In this document: piece after piece, positions 47,101-57,264 of the stretch
Layout: each line of letters begins with the position of its first letter
Position numbering within the stretch: position 1 is the first letter of the stretch
DNA from: Spirometra erinaceieuropaei
Lineage: Eukaryota > Platyhelminthes > Cestoda > Diphyllobothriidea > Diphyllobothriidae
Reading direction: 5' to 3'
DNA: 64,000 nt
NCBI GenBank assembly: GCA_902702965.1
Contig: CACRXP010000045.1
Span: 197,191-261,190, forward strand
Notes under the pieces: model-generated
Told to the model about the DNA's origin: nothing
Databases searched by the model: none
The model's input: only the letters and a program-made list of their open reading frames with translations
Position numbers and translations under genes: made by a program

Positions 47101-48784
47101 ATGGTGTCCAGAAAATGTTCTTATACTTACTAATTATGTTATGTTCTCCAATAGTCGCGTTGTTCGAATACCTCTGCCGACGCCCACAGTGTTCGTACAA
47201 TCATATCTTTAAAAAATCGATTCAATGCCCTTCCTGTAAGTTAGAACATAAAAAGAAACCCTATTTCACAGCACGCGAATAAGAGAGAGACAGGAACGAA
47301 TTCGCCTTCTTTTTAAATTATAAATTCTAAGGGTTAGGTGATTCCCTATTTGCAGCACCGGTACTAGCCAAAAGCCCATACACGAGTCAAAAAGCCAAAA
47401 AGTTTTACCCAAAAGGGAACGACTATTGTGACGACAGTTCGAATGTTAGGTTTTGTATTACTGTCTCTTCACACGTAAGAGAGCGCGCCAGGAATGGCAT
47501 CACAGAATGCTGTTATGCCGCTATACGAAAAGAGGTAAGTCGAAAGCCATGGCAGAAATACTTCCCAGAAATTATTTCAGAATGTTAAAGATTAGCAGCG
47601 TCATCTAGAATTCGACAAGCAAATTTATTGACCGTTTAGAAATGTTGCCTTATGATAAAATCGACTAATAAGACATATGAAACACCGGCAGCAACAGAGG
47701 GAATTTGGAGGACTTGTTTTAACATCAAGAGATCTTTTTTGAGCAAAGCAGAAAAATGACAAGAGAGCAATAAAGAATAGGAGGAAAAATGCGGGCATCT
47801 ACGAATCAATATATTTTGCCCGTCTCTTCTAGAAGTATCGCGAATTTATAAAACTAAAATTGATGAGACATAGTTGGGACAATTAAATGGCCACTTTTCC
47901 GCTAGTTTAGAGGTTTCATCCGCAAAGACAAAGGCAAAAATGATTTTGAAATACGTTGTATTTCGGACAGTTTGCCAAGTCACCTGGGTAATTATTTTAT
48001 ATTAAAAGTCACAGTCAGAAAGGCTAGGCTAATGTAAGCGCACACCGAATAATGCGTACACAAATATGCTTTGTTGATATGCAAAGCCGAATGTCTAGAC
48101 CGGTAGAAAACTACAAGCCAGCACTTCCGCCTCTTATTTTCAGAACTATCGACACAATCGTCGCGGCATTTATTTTTCAGGGGCTATCAAGTTTTACCGC
48201 CTCGGCGGGAGTTTACGCAGGCAGGGGATATTTATCTCCCAGAAATGCTCATAGTCTCCCAATAAAACAGTCATAAACAAAAGCGGGGACAGATAAAACT
48301 GTCACTTTCAAATTTCAGACTTGTTTTCGTATTTTGACGACGAAAACAATTTTGCGTAAACTCATGGAAGACCCATGCTACGCAAGAATGACCCACTCGA
48401 GGTTTTTCGGCATGGCGTCCACGGTCTAGTGCTTCTGAGACATTTAATACGAGCGACCGTTTCAGTCTAGGTGGATGGAATATTCGGGGGGCACGCATAG
48501 AAGCATCTCTCTCGGGGCGCTGAACGCCATATAGTTAAATACTTTTCGAAAATTTTACACGCAGTTAAATACTCCGCCAGTTTTAATTTTCTAGCCAAAA
48601 CTTTTATGACCACCAGAGAGCTGCAATTGCAGCAGTTAGGGTTAGAGAGAAATAGTGACTTTATGTCAGGATAATTGCCGACAAGGTTTCAAGCAGTGTT
48701 AAAAAATGTTTAGATTTGATTCTCCTACCTGACAGTCCAGTTAGCTGCATTTTCAACCATTTCACATGAGTGCAGTATGGGGCA
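44126..48784. other. long stretch without recognised genes
   Basis: The longest plain stretch of the window. ORFs are 60-105 codons (the longest is 44192-44509, minus) and none carries a motif I know. The only repeat seen is a 37-bp scrap of repeat X at 47356-47392. It could be intron or intergenic DNA. Exons too short to see by eye cannot be excluded. Confidence 0.5.
47356..47392 (+). repeat. repeat X scrap
   Basis: GGTACTAGCCAAAAGCCCAT matches the start of the other repeat X copies. Only the first ~37 bp are present. Confidence 0.7.
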
Positions 48785-49150
48785 GAGGAAGTAGATGCGA
48801 TCGCTGGAACAAGAGGTTCGTTGTCCCGACGTTTCGGATTCTCACTCCAACTCATCATAAAAAACATTTGCAGGTAAATCTAGGGGAGGCACAAAGACTG
48901 CAGTACGTACTGTACGTAGTTGCCGTGAGGTCACATGGGTATTACAAGTAACAACTCTTGTGATCCCCGCCGGAGTTTTTAATTGATGCGATAATGGCTT
49001 TTCAGTCCACGTCCGAGTCGTCAATTGCGCAATTTCATCATGCGTGTTGGATGTTGGCGTGATGATTACTCGGCCATTTGGCCCGCTGTCACCGGCATTG
49101 TTGGTCGCCGCGCCTTGCCGACGGGACTGATTCCCCTGCTAAGGGAATGT
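48785..49150 (-). mobile_element. PLE-D 3' region fragment, minus arm
   Basis: The minus strand has the post-ORF stretch (ATCATCACGCCAACATCC) and a tail with ATGATGAGTTGGAGTGAG, AATCCGAAACGTCGGG (48828-48859), then CCAGCGATCGCATCTACTTC. CTGATGA is changed to ATGATGA. It faces the plus arm at 49190. Confidence 0.78.
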
Positions 49151-49189
49151 CGCAGAAGTCTTTGTGCCTCCACGACCTCTATCTACAGC

Positions 49190-49320
49190 TGTCTCTGATG
49201 ACGTGTTAGAGTGAGATTCCGAAATTTCAGACCAGCAAACTTCTTGTTCCAGCGATCGCGTCTTCTTTTTTTGAACTGCTTCCCCGGATTCGCCTGTTCG
49301 CTTCTATTGGAAATATGGAG
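49190..49320 (+). mobile_element. PLE-D 3' tail, plus arm
   Basis: CTCTGATGACGTGTTAGAGT, GAGATTCCGAAATTTCAG, then TTCCAGCGATCGCGTCTTC and the GCTTCTATTGG end. It is inverted relative to 48785-49150. Confidence 0.78.
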
Positions 49321-49887
49321 CAGTTTGCGTAACTGGTCAACCCGACTCCTGATGGTTTGAGGTAGGATGCCTAGTGTGAGACAAAAGAACGCCAATTATA
49401 GTTGATCCTACTTGAGTACTCATACTGTGATTCATGCCGTACTCACACTGCCTTCCGCAGGAAATTTGAACTTTTATCACGCATTCTCGTTTGCTGTGAA
49501 TACTGGGAATATTTGGTACTCAACTTTCCGCACATAGTAGGCGCTATCTTTTCTTCGATTTTACTTTCTCAACCCCCAGTTTCTTCCCACATACGACACG
49601 GCCGACTCGTAAGAAAAACGGATGGAATTTAATCAGTACATGGTAAGACATCATGGACTGACTTTCCGCTGAAATAGGGAAGACATAATAATCGTTGTGC
49701 TCAGTGTCGATTTTTTCCCATCCTTTGGCCCCGACTGTTGGCAGCGCCGCTTCGATGTAAAAAATTCAATAAAACAGTTATGAGCCTTGTAACTAGGGGA
49801 GCAATATTATCTTACTTCTGATTAACGACAATTGAGGTTCTAGCAAGACACAGAAATAGGGACTTCGCTGCGCTGGTTTGCAGGCGA

Positions 49888-50602
49888 ATTAGGGTTAATG
49901 TTAAAGTTTAGGTTAGTGTTAAGTTTCGGTTTAGTTAAGATCGGGGCGAGGTTTGGTTCTGCAGCCCCACTTGATTGATACTATATGATTAGCTAACTAG
50001 AACAATGTTAGTAGGCACGACTACGCTGACTTTGCATATATCACGTGTTTTCGCCTTCCCTTACTATTTTAATCCGGGAGGGTGAGTACTTATACGCCAG
50101 CCGCGGTTGCATCAGGTATCAGTTTACGCGCGGTTACTCCTGCGTGATTGGAGCCCTGCTTGCGCCCTCATTACCATCTCAATTCAGAAAGTGGCTAAGT
50201 AGGTCTGCTAATGTTATTGTTCGAACGATGTCGAACTCCATCGGTTCCACTATAGTGGCCATGTACAGCGAATCAACACGCGGTTCCCTCTGTGGCCTTC
50301 CTGTATTGATTACGCCCTCTTTCTCCTCTACATCCAGCCAGTGGCTGTGTCGCGGGGAGTGTGTACAGGCTACCTTCGGTTACACCAAGCAGCGGTTCAC
50401 ATGCGCATCCCTGCGCGTGTTTTGATCTCCGTTTGCTCTCTCCTTTCATTTCTAATCCAGCGAGTGTCTAAGTTAGCGATGTTAACTAAAATTGTTTTGG
50501 TTAGCTAACCGTATGTTATCAGTCAAGTGGCGCTGCAAGACCAAACCTCGTCAAGTTGGGGTTAGAGTTAAGTTTGGGGTTAAGGCTAGTTTTAGGGTTA
50601 AG
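49888..50602 (+). repeat. telomere-like GGGTTA-rich flanks around MITE-2
   Basis: Degenerate TTAGGGTTA-type sequence lies on both sides of the MITE-2 copy: 49888-49940 (TTAGGGTTAATGTTAAAG...) and 50554-50602 (GGGGTTAGAGTTAAG...TTAGGGTTAAG). It looks like a single interstitial G/T-rich repeat that MITE-2 split. Confidence 0.5.
49945..50552 (+). mobile_element. MITE-2 element, copy 3 (best ends)
   Basis: 608 bp with terminal inverted repeats of about 75 bp: left GGCGAGGTTTGGTTCTGCAG and on through TTAGCTAAC...AACAATGTTAG; right end ...TTGGTTAGCTAACC...GCTGCAAGACC, AAACCTCGTC. The flanks AAGATCGG (49937-49944) and AAGTTGGG (50553-50560) agree at 6 of 8. The interior again has repeated modules ending AATCCAG(C/G). 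It is non-coding. An 8-bp duplication would suit a hAT-like element, but that is not proven. Confidence 0.85.
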
Positions 50603-51426
50603 CCATGCGAGTATTTACCCTTTTTGCAGTTTTTGCTCTGGGCCACCTGCGATAACAGATTTATGATTTCTATCCTAGTGTCCTAGCGAAGTGTTATACA
50701 GCATGTTATCTCACTCCCCAAGCCATGTAGTCTAATGCTTAAAACTGCGCTAACTTGTGAATGAAACACAGCATCCAAGGAAACAGAAAAATCGCTTACA
50801 AATTTTGAAGTTTGTCAGAAGTTCGCCTCAGATGCTCGAAGCAGTCTTCGTGTTTTAGGAATTTTGTGCATTCCAGAATCTGTAGAAAGGGGGTGTGACA
50901 GTGTTCTGAGAATAGCTGGGCAGTAGACTGGGTCTTTGGCCAAATGATTAAACTGCGATTAAATGGAAACCTCTTTCAGTTATATCATGTGTTGAAGTGT
51001 ATCCTAAAGTCGATTTTTTTTCATCTCAACCTTTAACTGAAATCAACATATAATATCCGCAAAAACTCGCGGGAATAAGATGAAATCACTAAATGTACAT
51101 TGTATCTAAAAGGGGTTTCAGTTTTAATGGGTTTCGTTATCTTTCATGATTGCAGAAGTCCATTATTTTGCTTACAAGTGTTGACGAATTTGCATTTATT
51201 AATTTCGTTTTGTACGAACTTATGTTTATCAAGCCCTTGAATTACAATGCATTTAACGATGTTCAGTGTTTAAAGGAGCGTTCTGTTGAAGATATATGGC
51301 ATTTAGAACACACAAGTTTTTTTATAAAAACGTACAGTTATTAAAATAAATGCACAAAATAATAATTCTTTTAAAAACGATTACGAGGCCGATATAAACG
51401 AAATTGCATGTTAGGAAGCAAGTTGG
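50603..51426. other. no gene recognised
   Basis: Unremarkable AT-rich spacer. ORFs are under 65 codons. Confidence 0.45.
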
Positions 51427-51760
51427 GAGAAGACGCTATTGCTGGGACATGGTTCGCCGGTCCCCAGTCTATTAGCAAACGCAATTACCTACCCCTCCAT
51501 CTTCAATGCTGCGATCATCACTCCAGCATCCAACACGTGTAGTAAAATTGAGACAGTTAACGACTTGAATGCCGAGCATCAAGCAATTGTTTCGCCAAGG
51601 GCAGTCATATGCAATGAAGGGGGCCAGTCGTTAATTTTGATAAGCATGCAGTAGCATTTTGACTGAATCCTGTAAGTACCGGAAGCAGTATCTGGTCTTG
51701 TCTCTGAGGCTGGGTTCTAACATGAATCGAAAACGTCTGGCGAATTAAACCCATGTCCCT
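51427..51760 (+). mobile_element. PLE-D 3' fragment with inverted tail stub
   Basis: The first ~23 bp (GGGAGAAGACGCTATTGCTG) are the inverse of the PLE-D tail end. From about 51450 the plus strand reads TWFAGPQSISKRNYLPLHL, the C-terminal end of the endonuclease, then the post-ORF stretch (CATCATCACTCCAGCATCC, ACAGTTAACGACTTGAATGC) and a decayed tail. This is another inverted junction. Confidence 0.75.
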
Positions 51761-51976
51761 TCTCAATTAGGATCCTTTGTTCGACGAAAGTAACCACCGC
51801 CTGGTACTGGGAATTTAGTGTCTAGTGAAAATGCGCCGCGTTAAAAATTATTCCTCGCATCAACTGTCTTATTACCTTGGACTAATAATACAAAGTAGAT
51901 GTTTTCTCTCAGACAAAATGCGTGAAATTAAATAAGCAATATTAATTGGACGCACCTGCACCTAGGCGTTGAAAAT

Positions 51977-52091
51977 AAATGTCAAATTAATAAACATTAT
52001 TGCCTGATTTTTATAAGCACGACGGGAATTCCCAGTTACCTAGACATCGGTGCGTTAGATCGCAGGTGATGGTCGAATCGTAACAACGTGA
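51977..52091 (+). repeat. 115-bp direct repeat, left copy
   Basis: Starts AAATGTCAAATTAATAAAC and ends GTAACAACGTGA. It is identical to 53012-53126 except for two adjacent-region changes (CGAATCG against CGACCCG). Together they bracket the PLE-D copy. Confidence 0.95.
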
Positions 52092-52154
52092 AAAACCACT
52101 GGTTGTCAACCAGTGTGTACGAAAAGGACACCAGAGACCAAATCCAACTAGCCC

Positions 52155-52755
52155 CAAATTTTGGCGGACTCTTCCGTACGTGAAGAATATCTCGGAAGCC
52201 GTCAGTCGTCGTCTCACTCCACTTGGAGTTGGGGTTGCACACAGGCCGGAAGCAACCATTAAACGCCAAGTCATGAGGCCAAAAGACCCGCTGCCACGGC
52301 AAGAAACGTCTGGAGTCGTTTACCGGATCTGGTATAGTTGCGGACAAAGCAACTATGTCGGAGAAACTGGGAGATTACACTGTACGCAAATTGCCGAGCA
52401 CGCAGCAGCAGTGAGGCGGGGAGACGCTAACTCTCACGTGGCGGCACACTCGACGGGACCCGACCATATTTTCAAATTTCAAGAGGCCGAAATCCTCGCA
52501 AGGGGTGACAACCGCGTGAGCCTCGAGCTGCTCGAGTCATGGTTCTCAGGCCCGCAATCCATCAACAAGCACAATGACCTCCCGGTACCATATTCCGTGC
52601 TGCGATTTTCTCTGGGCAGCAGAATCAGTCACGTGGGGAGGGCGCGAGCGAGCAATCATCACGGTGACAGTGAGCCAGTTTGCCGAGCAATCATCACACC
52701 AGCATCCAGCACGGATGACGAAATCACGGCAATTAACGACTCGGACTCGGACTGA
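52155..52755 (+). CDS. PLE-D GIY-YIG endonuclease, intact C-terminal ORF
   Basis: An open frame (stop at 52753-52755) holds the RT-endonuclease linker (PYVKNISEAVSRRLTPLG, HRPEATIKRQVM) and the full GIY-YIG domain: SGVVYRIWYSCGQSNYVGET, then IAEHAAAVRRGDANSHVAAH, IFKFQEAEILARGDNRVSLE and SWFSGPQSINKHNDLPVPY. The VVY and YVGET motif residues, the Arg/His of the following helix and the late Glu/Asn region are present. It is the only copy here without a lesion in this domain. In a full PLE it would be fused behind an RT; here the RT is lost by 5' truncation, and no ATG or promoter of its own is evident, so expression is doubtful. Confidence 0.85.
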
Positions 52756-52894
52756 CAAGCCACCGCCGCATCGACTACGACCCCAGCGGTGATTGCGAGA
52801 ACTGTTAATTGCAGTGCGCATACGGTCCCACGGCAGCCACGTGCTATAAATACTGCACGCCTTGTGCCACCATCACCTTTATCTGCGAATGTCT

Positions 52895-52928
52895 CTGATG
52901 ATGGATTCGAGTGAGAATCCGAAACGTC
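52895..52928 (+). ncRNA. hammerhead-like motif of PLE-D tail (best copy)
   Basis: CTGATGA (52895-52901), T, GGATTC (52903-52908), loop GAGTGA, GAATCC (52915-52920), GAAACGTC. The six-pair stem is perfect. In other PLE-D copies the stem varies (GGGTTC/GAATCC) but stays paired. The core strings CTGATGA and GAAAC are those of hammerhead ribozymes, which are known from PLEs. The extra T before the stem and the lack of an obvious closed stem III are departures from the textbook form. Confidence 0.5.
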
Positions 52929-53011
52929 AGGCCAATAAATGTCTTGTTCCAGTGATCGCATCTTCATCTTCTGAACTGCTACCTGGAACTCGCCTGTTCG
53001 CTTCTACCAGC

Positions 53012-53126
53012 AAATGTCAAATTAATAAACATTATTGCCTGATTTTTATAAGCACGACGGGAATTCCCAGTTACCTAGACATCGGTGCGTTAGATCGCAG
53101 GTGATGGTCGACCCGTAACAACGTGA
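53012..53126 (+). repeat. 115-bp direct repeat, right copy
   Basis: Matches 51977-52091 at 113 of 115 positions by my count. It follows the PLE-D insert directly. Confidence 0.95.
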
Positions 53127-53559
53127 CGCGGGGCAAGGGGCACAGTGACGGCGCCTGGCTGACTGCGGACGCCAGAGGATGGGCCTAGATGAGCATTTGG
53201 TCAATGGGTCAAAAAAAGCCATGGATTGTCGTTGAGCGTGAGGTTGTAGAGGTCAAAGAATATAAGACCAAATTAAACCACACACACACAATAAATTCCG
53301 TCTGTCTTGTGACAGATATCAGAGGGAGATGACAGCCAATATGCTCTGTGCGCATAAGTGGTTGTCGCGTGGGTCAGCGTAATACGTCTGTTCGGGAGCG
53401 CATTAATAACGGAGTGTTGTTTACGCGTGTCTGACATGTACTCATCAGCATCAGCAAGTGATTAACTGAGTGCTTGCCATGTGATTGGTTATGAAATGAG
53501 CTGAGTGTAGGGGAAGGGCATGTTTACGAGGGGCGAGAAGTCAAGGGTGACGAGCATCG
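53127..53559. other. no gene recognised
   Basis: A GC-richer stretch with a CA tract at 53278-53290. It probably belongs to an unrecognised part of the Gypsy copy or its flank. Confidence 0.4.
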
Positions 53560-53581
53560 TCGGTCAGTAACCTCTGGCCTT

Positions 53582-54172
53582 GTGCGGTGGCGTTGCTGCC
53601 ATAGAACTCCCCTCCCAGAAACCAAACAGATTCGAACGACCACATACCATCCTACGACAGGTGGACTTGCGGAAGGGTTTTACCGGCAGCTGAAGACGGC
53701 CCTAAGGCCACAGCCCAATAACCTTCCCCTAGAGATGTTGTCTATCCGTTCCACTTTCATGGCCGACATCGGTTACGCTGCCGCCGATCTTTTCTACAAA
53801 ACTCCCCCATGATTGCCCCGTGAGTTAGTCTCCTCAATGAATATGCTAACATCTTCTGACCCTAGCAGGCCGACTGCGCTGTGTCACAAGCTAGCTCCGC
53901 GCAACATCTCTCGATCGTCACCGGCTGTTCCCTTCGTCCTAGTTCGGCATGACCATGTCCGTCGGTGCAACGTAAAACGTTTTCCGACAAGATGACACGC
54001 ATTTTGTCATCTGTTAAAACGGCAAGGCTGATACCATCAGCAGCGACCGTGTCAAGCAGGCCCACGTCGATGACGGTGAGCAAACTATACCCCAAAATGC
54101 TGCTAAACCTCAGACGGTGACGTCACCGACACCCACCAGCGAAAATCCACCTCCGATTCGCTGCAAAAGATC
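53582..54172 (+). pseudogene. Ty3/Gypsy integrase C-terminal remnant
   Basis: The frame reads QIRTTTYHPTTGG, then LAEGFYRQLKTALRP, which fits the last part of a retroviral-type integrase catalytic core (TTAYHPQ-x-G-x-x-E-R-x-x-R-x-LK). The Glu of the DDE triad is kept, while the following Arg is Gly. After a TGA at 53810-53812 it continues in frame (LPRELVSS, FVLVRHDHVRR), then shifts by one and reads FVIC, stop, NGKADTISSDRVKQAHVD, the usual end of flatworm-type Gypsy polyproteins. Protease, RT, RNase H and the first two catalytic Asp residues are absent. It is dead. Confidence 0.82.
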
Positions 54173-54526
54173 AGGTTGTCATGTGTGTTGGGCAGACTGA
54201 TTTGTGTCTTCCTAACACGTAAACCCTTTTACTCCGTTTGATGTCTTGTGGGGCGGGGATGGGGAGTTCTGTGGCAGCCGTATCAGCGGTCACGACCAGA
54301 CGCCACTTGCCGACGCCTCGGCCGACGTCGTTTGTCGCCCTTGATTTTTCCTCCCTCGTGAGCATGCCTCCAGATTCGCCCATTTCATAGCAAATCACAT
54401 GACTAACACTCGGCTGACCACGTGCTGGTGCTGGTGCGTAAATGTGAAACCCGCGTGAGCAACATTCTCCGCTACTCACGTGCTTCCGAACGGGCGTACT
54501 ACGCAGACCCGATAGTTTGACCCTCG

Positions 54527-54760
54527 GTGTCAACGATGTCCACCGTATGCTCCACGGCGAGGTGAAGCAGGGACGGTGACTTGTGAGTTGATTAGTTTAT
54601 AGTAATAGCGGATTTGCACAGCATCTACGCACTCTCTCCTCCTCCGCCGCCGCCGCCTAGACCCGATGGAATCAAGAAGATCGGAGACGGGGGAGGGCGC
54701 AGGCGGATGGCACGGTCAAGCCCGCATCTTGGCGCTCCACTCCGCACTCCCCAGTCCACA
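54527..54760 (+). mobile_element. LTR-like repeat R, copy 2
   Basis: CAACGATGTCCACCGTATGC, GGGACGGTGACTTGTGAG, GCGGATTTGCACAGCATCT, then GGAGACGGGGGAGGGCGCAG. It lies about 350 bp 3' of the Gypsy integrase end, the place of a 3' LTR. The same blocks recur at 4.9 kb (minus) and 59.5 kb (plus). The LTR termini (TG...CA) are not certain. It includes a CCGCCGCCGCCG tract at about 54640. Confidence 0.55.
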
Positions 54761-55573
54761 CAGTAAATGATCAGGTTTTTGATCGAAAATGGAAGGGCAG
54801 CAGGGGTCCTAGTGTGTGCGATGTCTGCCGGCAACCGAGTCTGTCACCGCACCCCGAACTGTTGGCATTTGTTTTGGTGCGCAATCCGATAACGCCTGCC
54901 AGAATCCGGTATGGCCCCAATGTTGATCCAGCTCATCTACCACGTGGCCCGTTTTGGGGGCACCAAGCACGCTACCTCATCTCATGTTTATTAATTCAAG
55001 TCAGCTGAATTCTTTCCGGTGAAGCATTACCAAGGAAGATATAACCACCCCAAAACGTTCGGAAAAGAGGTGTGTCAGCATGAAATCAGTCGGAATATTT
55101 TGCAGACGGATTTACAAAACTTGGGGGGAGGAGGTAGGAAGAAGAAACAGCGGCTTTCTCGTGTCTCCTCGGCCTTCACCCCTCGAGTACTCGAGAGAAA
55201 AGTGACGTTGCTTTTTGAATGTCCTGAGCTTTCAACGTAGAGATTAAAAATTCACTGAGTCTAGGTTTTTCCAAAATCGGGTTGGATCTTCTCCCACCCC
55301 AACCCCTGGTAAATCGGTCTATTCCTCACCTGACGCGTCTGTAGTTACCATGACAAGCTAAAAGTGGTGACCACAAGCGTTGCCAGCGGGCCGGCTAGTC
55401 TGATTCCCTCTATGGGATGATCAGACTCCAATGACACCCTCCTAATGGGACCTTAGCGACACCTCCCACATCCGTGAACTTCGAGCTAGTATGTGTCACG
55501 CCTTAGGCCCGTTTGGGGGCACACAGCGACAAATAAGCAAGTTGTCAACTCTCTGCAACCTGCCCTGTGTACA
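54761..55573. other. no gene recognised
   Basis: A GC-moderate stretch; ORFs under 80 codons without motifs. Confidence 0.4.
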
Positions 55574-56378
55574 AAACAGGAGATGTGGCGGCTGCATCTG
55601 CAGGAGCGTCGATCGGAAGAAAGCCTGGTCTGGACAATACACAAACTTCGTTAGTTTCGCACCTCTCCAACTAAAACGAAATCTGGTCAGGTTTTTGGCA
55701 CAAAGGGCTAGAAACATTTGTTAAACAGATAGTATCGAGAAGGAACTTAGAAAAATCCAGAACGTGGTTCGCGAAAACGGGTATCCTGACAGGGTCATTG
55801 CAAAGAACCTTGCGGAACAACCCGCAAAACCCACCACACTGACCGTCGAAAAGAATACCTTGTTCCTCAAAGTCCCTTTCCAAGAAGACGCCGCAAATGA
55901 ACTCCTAAGAAGACGCCTTGACCAAGCTGTCTGGGGAACCTTCCCATCAGCAAGGGCTCGCATATCATTCTCTGCCAACCCTATTTTACGCTGAGGAGGC
56001 AAGGATAGACTGCCACCGCAAACCGCCTCAATGTGCATCTACTCATTCACTTGCTCTTGTGGAGCAGGTTATATTGGTCGTACGAGTCGGCGCCTTTCCA
56101 AAAGAATACGAGAGCACCTTCCCACATGGCTGGCAAAATGTGAAGCTAAGAGAATAGATAGCGCCATCTGTACGCATGCAGTGGATTCAGGGCATCATGT
56201 GGACCCCGCTGAAGCATTTCGTGGGATTTATAAGGTCCCCTCGAGCTACCCTAAGCTACTGGGCCAGCGCCTGTTAGCAACAGCAGAAGCGGCTGCCATC
56301 AGGTTACGAAAACCGACGTTATGCGCCCAGAAGAACCTCGTTCAGGCTCCGCGCTTACCGTGGTCAAAGGTTGACTAA
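55574..56378 (+). pseudogene. Penelope-like element A, RT C-terminus plus GIY-YIG endonuclease
   Basis: One frame from 55574 to 56378, broken only by TAA at 55722-55724 (relatives have Ser) and TGA at 55992-55994 (relatives have Gly). It reads VDRKKAWSGQYTNFVSF, LAQRARNIC, VVRENGYPDRVIAKNL, TLFLKVPFQEDAANELL, then the endonuclease CIYSFTCSCGAGYIGRTSRR, KRIREHLPTWLAK, AVDSGHHVDPAEAFRGIYK, LLGQRLLATAEAAAIRLRKP and the end APRLPWSKVD. There is no frameshift. The RT catalytic core is missing by truncation. It is closely related to the 61-62.6 kb copy, and the tail motif is at 56487. Confidence 0.92.
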
Positions 56379-56486
56379 CCACATACAACTTTCTGCACCC
56401 TTCCGCTCTTGCCTAGCCTGTATTTTAAAAACTAACTTTCATCTGTTTTTTCACTGACTGTACCCCGTCCCATATAACTGTACTGC

Positions 56487-56516
56487 CTGACGAGAAGTTA
56501 TCGAAAGCAACGTTCG
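56487..56516 (+). ncRNA. hammerhead-like core in PLE-A tail
   Basis: CTGACGAG, AAGTTA, TCGAAAGCAACGTTCGC. CTGACGA fits the hammerhead CUGANGA string, G and C close the next stem, and GAAA follows. It aligns with 62670-62700 and 2916-2947. Confidence 0.45.
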
Positions 56517-57264
56517 CTCGCCTCCTTTTCTTCTGACTATAGCCATGGGGATTATCACAACTACAAAACAAACTGACTGTCATCCGACATCTATCGCCAT
56601 ACAGGACGAACTTATTAGCTTACATTCTTTGACCTCCACACAAGGTTAAGGCACCATCTTCTTATTCTTTTCCGTCATCTTCTAATTTATTTCGTTAATT
56701 CTTACTTGCTTCGGCGTTTATAAGCCAAGGAAGTCGCTGTCTCCTTAGAGCACCCAATTTGGTCTTAATTCTTCACTAATGGGAGAATGCATTTGGACAG
56801 GCAAATATAGTTTAACATGAGAGTATTATACGGAAATTAACAGAATATGCCCATCCCCAAAAGTTGTTTTTAGGTGGGAGGCCAAATGGACATGAACTAC
56901 ACTGTCAAACAGGATTGCAAATCCGTTTTTCCAATGACTCAGCACTTTATGAAATGTCATTAACGACGCGCATAGATTGGTTGATGCAATCTGCTTGCAT
57001 TTAATTTGCAGAGGTGAAATTCATACCGAACAACGATTGCAAATTCGAAGTAGTGAGAAAAAGTGTGTGCTTCGGCATTCCAACCGTGTCCCGTTTTCCT
57101 ATAAGATCAGCCATTAGTCACATTTGTGGACAATATCCAAAAAAGAATTAAATGCATCTACCCTCGGTCTTAACCTGCTGATTAAATGTTCGCTCACAGA
57201 AGGCGGATAGGTGAATGGTCGTTTTTAGCAGACCGTCGTAGATACAGTGGGCGGCATCTGTAGC

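Larger units (their letters stand above)
52092..53011 (+). mobile_element. Penelope-like element D insertion (5'-truncated)
   Basis: A 920-bp insert between the two 115-bp repeats. It begins with a 19-bp palindrome (CACTGGTTG T CAACCAGTG, 52097-52115), carries the PLE-D linker and endonuclease ORF, a post-ORF stretch with a duplicated GCAATCATCAC module (about 52650 and 52689), and the ribozyme-like tail, ending near GCTTCTACCAG. With only two differences between the flanking repeats this is the youngest-looking insertion in the window. Confidence 0.85.

Noticed and set aside
54171..54533. 120-codon minus-strand ORF
   Set aside because: It lies opposite the Gypsy integrase end and its 3' flank and has no motif of its own.
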